64,000 bases of DNA, from the NCBI GenBank assembly GCA_945861465.1, contig CAMAVB010000002.1, positions 1 to 64,000 of the forward strand, written 5' to 3'. This document shows, piece after piece, positions 18,007 through 25,336 of this stretch. How positions within the stretch are numbered: the stretch's first letter is position 1; the number at the start of each line of letters is the position of its first letter. The stretch is from Candidatus Kuenenia stuttgartensis. GTDB lineage: Bacteria; Planctomycetota; Planctomycetia; Planctomycetales; Planctomycetaceae. Made by a program: the position numbers and the translations under genes. The notes below the pieces were generated by a model that ran no database searches, had not been told where the DNA came from, and saw only the letters and a program-made list of their open reading frames with translations.

Positions 18007-18237
18007 ATGCAGTATCCATTTCCAGCTGAGATTGAACAACTCGTCACAGCTCAGATGGCGACCGGAAAATACTCGACTGAGAATGACGTCCTGTTGCATG
18101 CGCTGCGGACGTTGCAGGACTACAACGAGTCGGTCGCAGATATTCAGTTGGGCATCGCAGACGAGGCCGCAGGACGGATGCGTTCGTTGCATTTGGTCGA
18201 TTCAGACATAAGACAGAAGCTCGGATTCATCAAGTGA
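18007..18237 (+). CDS. ParD-like ribbon-helix-helix antitoxin
   Basis: A 76-residue small protein. The N-terminus (FPAEIEQLVTAQMATGKYST) fits the beta-strand and first helix of ribbon-helix-helix antitoxins, and VLLHALRTLQDYNES the second helix; the C-terminal part would be the toxin-binding tail. It should repress its own operon and neutralise the ParE/RelE-type toxin encoded by the next gene, whose start overlaps the antitoxin stop (GTGA at 18234-18237). Confidence 0.82.
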   Translation: MQYPFPAEIEQLVTAQMATGKYSTENDVLLHALRTLQDYNESVADIQLGIADEAAGRMRSLHLVDSDIRQKLGFIK

Positions 18238-18560
18238 CATACAAGATATTTGTCACGGACAAGGCCAGCGGGCAACTGTTCGAAGCTGCGCAATGGTGGG
18301 CGGAACACCGATCTGTTGAGCAAGCGAAACGCTGGTTCGATGGTTTTGTCAGTGCAATTGACTCATTGCAGGACAATCCTGAGCGTTGTGCGCTGGCCCG
18401 CGAAAACGATGACTTACCGGTGACCATTCGTGAGCTTCATTACGGGCTTGGTACCAAACCAACCCATCGAGCGATCTTTGTTGTTCGGCCTGACCGCGTT
18501 GTTGTCTACTCGATTCGACACCTCGCGCAGCGCGACGTCACAATTGACGATTTCTACTGA
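18234..18560 (+). CDS. ParE/RelE-family toxin
   Basis: A 108-residue toxin of the ParE/RelE fold. The start is GTG at 18234 within the antitoxin's stop, a coupling typical of type II systems. Visible pattern: an N-terminal strand (YKIFVTDKASGQLFEA), helices with WWAEHRSVEQAKRWFDGF and IDSLQDNPERC, then strands YGLGTKPTHRAIFVVRPDRV and VVYSIRHLAQRD. RelE members cut mRNA at the ribosome and ParE members poison DNA gyrase; the sequence alone does not settle which. The SIRHLAQRD ending is more like the ParE side. Confidence 0.85.
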   Translation: MTYKIFVTDKASGQLFEAAQWWAEHRSVEQAKRWFDGFVSAIDSLQDNPERCALARENDDLPVTIRELHYGLGTKPTHRAIFVVRPDRVVVYSIRHLAQRDVTIDDFY

Positions 18561-18589
18561 TGGACGCTGAAGCAAAGAATATTGGATAC

Positions 18590-18615
18590 ACGACGGACAT
18601 GAATGTCCATCGTAC
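18590..18615. repeat. Short palindrome, family A core fragment
   Basis: ACGACGGACATGAATGTCCATCGT is a near-perfect hairpin resembling the inner arm of the family A elements at 14544 and 60629 (ACGACGGACaaGgATGTCCGTCGTA there). It lies 30 bp after the toxin gene and could act as a transcript end structure. Confidence 0.65.
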
Positions 18616-18676
18616 ATTCCGTTCCAATGGGGTGACACTGCCAGGATCAAAGTCCGCGAGTTCAGTGTTTGTGTTC

Positions 18677-18762
18677 CACTGGCTATGCCAGTGCTTTCTT
18701 GATGAGTGACTTTCACCGACGAATATCCACACCACGCCGCCAATGCACTGGCAGAGCCAATG
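18677..18762. repeat. CACTGGC palindrome repeat (copy 1)
   Basis: CACTGGCTATGCCAGTG (18677-18693) is a perfect-arm hairpin, followed about 52 bases later by the diverged inverted copy CACTGGCAGAGCCAATG (18746-18762). The same two-part design occurs at 30031-30080. The flanking stretch 18561-19080 has no supported gene. Confidence 0.75.
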
Positions 18763-19080
18763 TGACACCGTTGCGGTTCTCATTGACAGTGCCACCAAGC
18801 CGTCGCCAACCTGGCAACAAAGTGCTGTGTCCCCGCTGTTCTCGCTAAAAATGCCAGAGTAAATGCCGTATTCGGTTCCTGGCACCGTTGTTTGCTGACA
18901 CCGTTGTTTGCAAAATTTGAATTCGAAAATCTTTTTCCGAATCTGTCATTGACGTTATTCAAGACCGTCGCTGACACCCTTGATTGCACGGGAGAAAGAA
19001 CTTGGGGCGAACCATCAAAACGAAAACGGGCGACCGTGTGGCCGCCCGTCTCGAAGTTCATGATATCGATTGGTCAGAAA

Positions 19081-19665
19081 TCAGACCGTAGCCTTCTGCG
19101 ACCGACGCCGGCGGATGGCACCGGCAACCAAACCGAGCGCACCCATGCCGAACAGCGTCAGGCTGGCGGGTTCGGGGACAGCAGTGGGGGAGTTGTACGA
19201 TAATGTCACTTCCACAAATTCATTCGGCCCTACACCAACTCCCACGCCAGAGGTCTGATTGCCATTCAGATCAATCAGGATGCTCGCGAGGAGGTCAGCC
19301 GTAATGGACAGCATATTCACACCAGAGATGATGAAGCTTTGCTCCCACTCCACGTCGTTGATGCCATTATTTTGGATGATGGTGACGCCACCGATTGTTG
19401 GTCCAGCAGTGCTTCCTATCCCCAGACTGTCAATATCCCATGTGAGGAACTCCGTGGAAGTCCCTGGATCATAATCACCTCTCGCATGGATCGTTAGCGT
19501 TCCACTTGTTCCATCGGATATTGCTATGGGAGAAAAACTGAACGTGAAGTTTTCCCCAGCCACCGTTTGTTGTTCAAGACCGTTGAGAGTGATCAAGTCT
19601 GCCTGAACCTCTCCCGCTTGAAGAAAAATTATTGTTACTGCTAAAAATCCGATTGCCCGCATCAT
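19081..19665 (-). CDS. PEP-CTERM sorting-signal protein
   Basis: A 194-residue exported protein. The frame is open further upstream, but the ATG at 19665 has GGGGAGG six bases before it and is followed by a signal peptide (MMRAIGFLAVTIIFLQAGEV, cleavage after VQA). The middle is beta-rich and of no recognised family. The C-terminus is a textbook PEP-CTERM signal: VPEPASLTLFGMGALGLVAG then an arginine cluster AIRRRRSQ. Such proteins are handed to an exosortase and attached to or released at the cell surface. No exosortase gene lies in the window. Confidence 0.9.
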   Translation of the reverse strand: MMRAIGFLAVTIIFLQAGEVQADLITLNGLEQQTVAGENFTFSFSPIAISDGTSGTLTIHARGDYDPGTSTEFLTWDIDSLGIGSTAGPTIGGVTIIQNNGINDVEWEQSFIISGVNMLSITADLLASILIDLNGNQTSGVGVGVGPNEFVEVTLSYNSPTAVPEPASLTLFGMGALGLVAGAIRRRRSQKATV

Positions 19666-20296
19666 GTCTTGCCTCCCCTTAGAACGCATCCAAAGAAATA
19701 TGAGCCTTCTCCAACGACACGCCGGATGGATTCCACTGCAGACCGTGTTGGTAACAACTTCGCAACTGGTGGGCAATGGTGGGCTGCTAAAATCCGGGTC
19801 CTCCGCAGAATCTGTGGGCAAAATGATGATGCAAGAGTGCGTTGTATCGTTGAGTGCGCAGTCAAATTGGAGTTAGAAAAACATCACAGAAAACATTAAA
19901 GGGGGCAGGCGTTGAAAACATTAAAGCGACGATGCCAAACTTCTCCGGCCCGACGGCCTGTACACGCTTCTGAATAATTCCCTGCGGTCTGCCGAGTACT
20001 GCCTTTTTGAATTTCTGTGATCGACTATGATTTCGCTTTGTCCCAGTTCTGCCAGTTGTAACCATTTCAACTGTCTCCTTGGGTGAAAGTATTGAATCAA
20101 CACTTCCCAATGTGGCAGATGATCTGGTCCTGTGTTTTTTAAGTCAGTCGGGCCACGTACCAAGGGACATTGGACTTATCTGCTAAAGTAAAATGTCCCC
20201 TCTTGCGATTCCTTTTGTCGTTGAACCAGAACAATGACAGCAACGGGTCCCGGAAAGGAGTTGCGTCCGCTGTCCTGATTTATGCATTGAAAATGC
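19666..20296. other. Gene-free stretch with one hairpin
   Basis: No supported gene. GGGACATT (20164-20171) is inverted against AATGTCCC (20192-20199) with partly pairing inner sequence, a possible transcription end structure. The region separates the metalloprotease stop from the PEP-CTERM gene. Confidence 0.4.
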
Positions 20297-22684
20297 TTAA
20301 CCGTTGCTCTGCCACAGGGACTGCAGGAGTTCTGGTTCGGCGAACAATACCTCCAAAGTGTCCTGTTGAGAGTTCGCTGCGGTCTGGATTTGTGCGGCGA
20401 GTTCAGAAGACTTTTCGAATCCCACATGATGCTTTGCCGCAGACTTCTTTGGTGTCGACAACAGAGTCGACTGTCGGTGCGTCAACGTACCCGATGCCAG
20501 TTGTAATGCCTGCACCGGAGACTCCGACAGGAGTTTGGCGACTGAACCTGTCCGCAGGGCTGTGCGGCTGACGCTTGTCGCAAGGGCGAGAGGGCTCTGC
20601 TGGTGATCCTGATAGGACTCGTGATCATTACGGTCGCCGTGACCCAAATGATCATGGTCAGCATGTTCACCATGGGATTCACTATCGGATACAAACCAGG
20701 ACATGGCGTCAACAATCATGACCGGGTTCCGTTCTGACCAGGCAAGGATCCCCCCAATAGTATCGTCGTCAAGAATTGTTCCCACGCCCGATGCCGTTGC
20801 GATGGTCGCGTTGACCGGGTTCGAAAGGTCAATGGTGAAAGTTTCGTTATTCTCCGGCGTGACGTCACCATACACGATGACCCCCACCGTCTTCGATGTC
20901 TGCCCCGCGCTGAAAGTCACCGTGCCTGAAACAGATTTGTAGTCATTGTTGCCGACGGTGGCGGTCCCGTTTTTTGTCGCGTAGCTGACCGAAACCGAGC
21001 TCGACGAGGCCGCTGACAACGTGATTGTAAACGTCATCGTTGATTGCACCGCTTGTGTCTTTCTGCCTCGCGTGATCAAATTTTTCTCAATCACGCTCAC
21101 ATTGTTGATCGACAAACCTGGCTGAGTCGGCACATCGTCGTCATTGATCGTGGCCAACCCGGATCCGTCAGCAATTATCAGACCGCTCGGCGATGTGAGA
21201 ACGACAGTAAATGACTCGGTGGCTTCAACCACTGCGTCATTCACCAGCGTCACCGTCACCGAACCCGTTGTGACACCAGCGTTAAACGTCACGAAACCAC
21301 TGTTCGCGACAAAGTCCGATCCGGCAATCGCTGTGCCGTTGGCTGTTGCCCAGTTGACAGACGTGGAAGTGGTCGCGGCCTGCGACAATGTCAAGGAGAA
21401 CGTCACGGTGCCGGCGCTTTCATTGACGACAGCATCGCCGATGCTGACCTGCGGCGTGCCGCTGTCCGGAGCGACAATGGACCCGCTGATAGAATATTGT
21501 CCAAGGCTGGCGTAGTCGGAATAGCCGCTGGGACTGCTGGCAGAGGGCGTCCCCCACCCAGTGCCGTCCACATGCAGAAAATACTGGCCACCGGCCAGGT
21601 TGAGCGTGAATCCGGCACTCAGCACCGCACTGTTATTCGACGACGCAATCAAAGTCCCGGCACCGTCATACAGGTCGGCCTTGATATCCAGATTCGGGCC
21701 GGGCGTGAACGGTGTGACGTTCAGCGTCACGGAACCCGTTCCGGTCACGAAAGAGAACACGTCGATGTCGGCGGTCGTCTCTACAATCCCACTCCCACTA
21801 ACGGTGGTTCCTGTGACGCTCAGCGTTGATGCCGATGCGTTTGAGTTCCCGCGGTCGTCCGCTCGATAACTGAACCCATTCCCAGTTGTGATGATGGACA
21901 GGTCATCCGGCCCCTTACTGTAATTCGCCGTACTGCCAGCGTTGTTTGAGTTATAGTACTCGCCGCGATCCCACTGCGTGACATTTTGATAATAGCCCAC
22001 ACCCATGATCGACGCCCATCCCGTTTCACCGCTGCCGTGACCCGTATAGTAGCTGGCACCGCCGGTCAGACCGTCATGCGAGAGTCCGAGACTGTGGCCA
22101 GCTTCATGGCTGGCGGCTTCGGCCACATTCTTGCCGCCGGTGGTGAACACCCAGGCTGGAGTGTCACTGCTCCAGTTAAAGCTGTCGATGTAGGCAATGC
22201 CGCCGGCCCCCGTGCGCTTCGCGGGATCCGTCACCATCGGAGCCTCTTTCGTGACAACGAGACGAATTCCCCATTGCTGATCGCTGGTGGAGGTTTTCCG
22301 CAATGCCTCAATGCCGGGATCCACTGTTGTGACGTTTATCTGAAATGGTCGATAGTCTTCCGAGACTCGCTTCCATGCGTCTTCAATTTGTGACAACTCC
22401 GTGGCACTGAACACGGACGTGTTGCCGTCCGTGTCGTAAGCCGGGGCAATCAGTGTGGTCTGGTTGTAGTAACTGTTCCAACTCGTGCCTTCGACGGTCT
22501 GGCCGTCGAAGTCCAGAAAGATAGTGTGGTTGGCACCAGGAAGGCTGCTGAACTCCGGGACGGTCATCAGGAGTCGAGATTCCAGGGTTTCAAGAGTCTG
22601 GTTTGAAACGCGGCGGCGAGTAGCGCGGCGTTCCCTGAACGAGAATGACGACGAAAACCACAAAGACAATTGCTGCATGTTCAT
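20297..22684 (-). CDS. Extracellular metzincin-type metalloprotease with Calx-beta domains
   Basis: A 795-residue exported protease. Residues 1-40 carry an arginine-rich segment then LETLESRLLM, the N-terminal signature seen on many large planctomycete surface proteins. The catalytic domain (about 45-290) holds HEAGHSLGLSHDG: H193, E194, H197 and H203 give the HExxHxxGxxH zinc site, followed by SIMGVGYY, where the Met resembles the Met-turn of metzincins. Next is a pre-peptidase C-terminal-like beta domain (DIDVFSFVTGTGSVTLNVTP), then two Calx-beta domains (about 405-510 and 525-640, with TATEN/PENNETFT and DDD endings). A histidine-rich run (SHGEHADHDHLGHGDRNDHE) follows, then a low-complexity tail. 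Substrate unknown; calcium and zinc dependence are expected from the families. Confidence 0.85.
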   Translation of the reverse strand: MNMQQLSLWFSSSFSFRERRATRRRVSNQTLETLESRLLMTVPEFSSLPGANHTIFLDFDGQTVEGTSWNSYYNQTTLIAPAYDTDGNTSVFSATELSQIEDAWKRVSEDYRPFQINVTTVDPGIEALRKTSTSDQQWGIRLVVTKEAPMVTDPAKRTGAGGIAYIDSFNWSSDTPAWVFTTGGKNVAEAASHEAGHSLGLSHDGLTGGASYYTGHGSGETGWASIMGVGYYQNVTQWDRGEYYNSNNAGSTANYSKGPDDLSIITTGNGFSYRADDRGNSNASASTLSVTGTTVSGSGIVETTADIDVFSFVTGTGSVTLNVTPFTPGPNLDIKADLYDGAGTLIASSNNSAVLSAGFTLNLAGGQYFLHVDGTGWGTPSASSPSGYSDYASLGQYSISGSIVAPDSGTPQVSIGDAVVNESAGTVTFSLTLSQAATTSTSVNWATANGTAIAGSDFVANSGFVTFNAGVTTGSVTVTLVNDAVVEATESFTVVLTSPSGLIIADGSGLATINDDDVPTQPGLSINNVSVIEKNLITRGRKTQAVQSTMTFTITLSAASSSSVSVSYATKNGTATVGNNDYKSVSGTVTFSAGQTSKTVGVIVYGDVTPENNETFTIDLSNPVNATIATASGVGTILDDDTIGGILAWSERNPVMIVDAMSWFVSDSESHGEHADHDHLGHGDRNDHESYQDHQQSPLALATSVSRTALRTGSVAKLLSESPVQALQLASGTLTHRQSTLLSTPKKSAAKHHVGFEKSSELAAQIQTAANSQQDTLEVLFAEPELLQSLWQSNG

Positions 22685-23070
22685 AAATCTTTCTCCGAGG
22701 TTGAATGAAATGAGCTGTCAAGGTCCTGGACGACCCGCCTTGCAGAGCTGTCCACCAGACAGGAAGCAGACAGCCCCCGCGAAATATCAGTCGCGAGGAA
22801 ATGATGTCCGGCTGCTCCAGGCAGTACTTCGTTTTTACCAAACGCATCCACCGGTTAGCGCGACCGATAAGGTGGTTTCGAAGAAGAAAAAACAAATATA
22901 TGCAGGGAAACGGGGGGTATTTACTCACAGGCGGGGAGCGGTCTGTACACTAAAAAAACGAGAGGAAAACAAAAAGAACGTGAACAACAAGGGGACGCAG
23001 TATCTTCAATTGGATCAACTGAATCTAAGTGCGACACAGTTCTGATTCTACTTGCCGCCGAGTCTGGTGC
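22685..23070. other. Upstream region of the metalloprotease gene, no gene seen
   Basis: This is the divergent space between the metalloprotease (minus) and FtsQ-like gene (plus). No coding sequence is supported. A T/A-rich tract lies near 22880-22995 and may include promoter sequence, but no boxes can be assigned with confidence. Confidence 0.4.
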
Positions 23071-23121
23071 GAGCCGACGGAGCGGCTCGCCTACGTAGGT
23101 CCGCCGCTCCGTCGGCGGACA
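23071..23121. repeat. Double hairpin repeat (CCGACGGAGCGG type)
   Basis: CGAGCCG...CGGCTCG (23071-23090) and GTCCGCCG...CGGCGGAC (23100-23121) are two hairpins, and GCCGACGGAGCGG also pairs with CCGCTCCGTCGGC across them, so alternative long pairing is possible. A CCGACGGAGCGACGGGGCTA string inside the coding gene at about 54240-54260 looks related. Confidence 0.75.
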
Positions 23122-23132
23122 TCTGAACAACA

Positions 23133-23201
23133 AGGGGTGGTGTGGTAGCATCTCAATTGTCGCTCCGACCGGGACCAGCCCGATGGAAGCGTTGTTCCTC
23201 G
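23133..23201 (+). repeat. Dispersed repeat, family B (copy 1)
   Basis: The string AATTGTCGCTCCGACCGGG (23156-23174) followed by CCCGATGGAAGCGTT recurs in reverse complement at 38566-38640 (CCCCGGTCGGAGCGACAACT) and, more diverged, on the plus strand at about 38717-38753 (CGGGGCGAGCCCGATGGAA). No coding meaning is visible. Confidence 0.75.
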
Positions 23202-23420
23202 AGCGGTGTGTGAAACTGTGCGATGGCCTCACGACATGCTGTTCGCCGAGTACAATCGAAATGATCGGCAGGGTTTAGCGGGTTTCCCGACACGGCAAAG
23301 TCTACGAAAAGATCCGGGGCGAATGACCGAATCTCAAGGCAAACAGTACCTCGCCCCCGGTTATGCGCTATCTTTGAGAGGACTTCAGTTTTTATCGACT
23401 CTGGACGGACTTAGCGTGCC

Positions 23421-24395
23421 ATGGTAAAGGGCTCAGGAACAGGGCGAAAGAAAGCAGCGAAAGCTGCAGCGGCACTAGTGCTGTCACCGCCAGTTGCAAA
23501 ACGCAGGGTGACGTCATGGTTCTTTCGTCCGCGGCAGTTGATGATCACGGCAGCCGTGGCGCTGTTGGCAATCATGCTTCCAGTCGTTGCGCGCAGGATG
23601 CCGAAGCTGAATGATCGTCCGGAGTACAGAATCGGGGCAAAACATGTCTCGATCTCAACTCCACCGAGTTGGATTCCCCCGGATCTGCCAGAGCAGGTGT
23701 TTGTCCGTGCGGGCCTCGACAGGAATCAATCGCTTCTGGATGTGACGCTGAGTGAACGAGTTGCGGCGGCGTTCCATACTCACCCATGGGTTCAGGAAGT
23801 CCGCAGCGTCCGCAAGACATACCCGGCCAGAATTCACGTGGATGTCGTTTATCGAGAGCCCGTGGCGATGATCAAATGTGTTGACGGTTATTATCCGATC
23901 GATCGCCACAGCATCCTGCTGCCCGCCCGAGATTTTTCCGTTGCCGACATCGAGAGATATCCGGTGATCGAGCGTGTGGCGAGTGTGCCGATGGGGAAGC
24001 TCGGAGAATCCTGGGGCGACCCGGCTGTCAGCGGAGCGGCGGAGCTTGCTGCCTTACTGCATGCGAAGCGTGAAGGCAAAGATTCCTGGTGGAGCGAACT
24101 GGAATTGACGGCCATTCTCCTGCCGCGTCGAGTCGCACTGATCGAAGACGCAGACGATCTGGAGTATACACTTCGAACCAAAGGTGGCTCGGAAGTCCTG
24201 TGGGGCCGAGGCCCGAATTCACAACATCCCGGGGAGCTTGCAGTCGCCCAGAAATTGCAACGACTGCAGGAATACCAACGCGACTACGGCGGCTTCGATG
24301 ATGCCCACGGCCCATACCAGATCGACATTCGCCCCTGGCAGGGCATCAACCGGGGAATTCTCGCAAGGGAAGTCCGTGAGGCGACGATGCGATAA
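23421..24395 (+). CDS. FtsQ/DivIB-like membrane protein with POTRA-like domain
   Basis: A 324-residue single-pass membrane protein: a basic cytoplasmic tail of about 40 residues, one membrane segment (LMITAAVALLAIMLPVVA, about 40-57), then an extracytoplasmic domain. The segment HPWVQEVRSVRKTYPARIHV followed by REPVAMI and a DGYYPIDRHSILLP strand is the pattern of the FtsQ/DivIB POTRA and beta domains ('pWVk-v-VrR-yPd-l-v-v-E-kPvA'). FtsQ normally bridges early and late divisome proteins, but planctomycetes lack FtsZ and most partners, so the job here is uncertain. It is not in a cell-wall/division gene cluster and ends two bases from a convergent ABC gene. Alternative: another POTRA-containing membrane protein. 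Confidence 0.6.
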   Translation: MVKGSGTGRKKAAKAAAALVLSPPVAKRRVTSWFFRPRQLMITAAVALLAIMLPVVARRMPKLNDRPEYRIGAKHVSISTPPSWIPPDLPEQVFVRAGLDRNQSLLDVTLSERVAAAFHTHPWVQEVRSVRKTYPARIHVDVVYREPVAMIKCVDGYYPIDRHSILLPARDFSVADIERYPVIERVASVPMGKLGESWGDPAVSGAAELAALLHAKREGKDSWWSELELTAILLPRRVALIEDADDLEYTLRTKGGSEVLWGRGPNSQHPGELAVAQKLQRLQEYQRDYGGFDDAHGPYQIDIRPWQGINRGILAREVREATMR

Positions 24396-24396
24396 G

Positions 24397-25326
24397 TTAC
24401 TGCACCAGACCTTTTGTCAGCTGCAAAAACGCGGTTTCGAGGTTGACTTCTTCTTCACGAAACAATGTGACGGAAAATCTGGCGTTGACGAGTTCTGTCG
24501 GAATGACACTGTAATCTTCCACAGTCGGCTTCAGCGTCAGTTCCAGCATGTTGTCCTTCCGGATCGTAACCAATTCGGTACAGTCCAGTTGTTCGAGCAG
24601 CTTTGCGGCTGCCTCATGGCGTTCTCTGACGCGAATGTTCAGTAGAATTCGCTGTCGTGCCTTCCGCATGACTTCCGCCACGTTGCCATCAACGATCATG
24701 TGACCTTTTTCGATCATGCCGACGCGGGTACACACGTCTGCAAGTTCCGGCAGAATATGACTGCTGACGATGATCGTCTTTTTCATTTCGCCAAGACGTT
24801 TGAGCAGATTGCGAATCTCAATCCTCGCACGAGGGTCCAGGCCGCTGGCAGGTTCGTCCAGCAACAGGACCTGTGGATCATGCAGGAGCGTGCGGGCCAG
24901 TCCGATGCGCTGCGTTTGACCGCGTGAGAGCTCATTGACCATCGCATCCCGCTTGAACGACATGTCCACGAGTTCCAGTTTCTCTTCACAGACTTTGCGA
25001 CGAGCCGGGCCTTTGATGCGATAGGCAGCGGCAAAGAATTCGAGGTATTCAACAACGGTCATGTCGTCATACACGCCGAAGAAGTCCGGCATGAACCCCA
25101 CCAGTCGGCGAATTTCTTCCTGATCCGTGTAGATCGATTTTCCGCACACGTACGCCTCGCCGTGGTCAGGATTCAGCAGCGTCGCGATCATGCGCATGGT
25201 CGTGGTTTTTCCGGAACCGTTCGGCCCGATAAACCCAAAGACATCACCGTCTTCCAGTTTCAACGTGATGTCGTTGGCGGCAATCAGATTGCCGTAGCGC
25301 TTGGTGAGGTTTCGTGTTTCGATCAT
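24397..25326 (-). CDS. ABC transporter ATP-binding protein
   Basis: A 309-residue ABC-2-type ATPase. Motifs: Walker A GPNGSGKTT, Q-loop GFMPDFFGVYD, signature LSRGQTQRIG, Walker B VLLLDEPASGLDP with catalytic Glu, switch His SSHIL. A C-terminal extension of about 90 residues carries a regulatory-type domain. It lies 10 bp downstream of the 809-residue membrane protein gene and is probably co-transcribed. No permease gene is present in this window, so the partner must be the adjacent protein or be encoded elsewhere. Confidence 0.92.
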   Translation of the reverse strand: MIETRNLTKRYGNLIAANDITLKLEDGDVFGFIGPNGSGKTTTMRMIATLLNPDHGEAYVCGKSIYTDQEEIRRLVGFMPDFFGVYDDMTVVEYLEFFAAAYRIKGPARRKVCEEKLELVDMSFKRDAMVNELSRGQTQRIGLARTLLHDPQVLLLDEPASGLDPRARIEIRNLLKRLGEMKKTIIVSSHILPELADVCTRVGMIEKGHMIVDGNVAEVMRKARQRILLNIRVRERHEAAAKLLEQLDCTELVTIRKDNMLELTLKPTVEDYSVIPTELVNARFSVTLFREEEVNLETAFLQLTKGLVQ

Positions 25327-25336
25327 GAATATGTTT

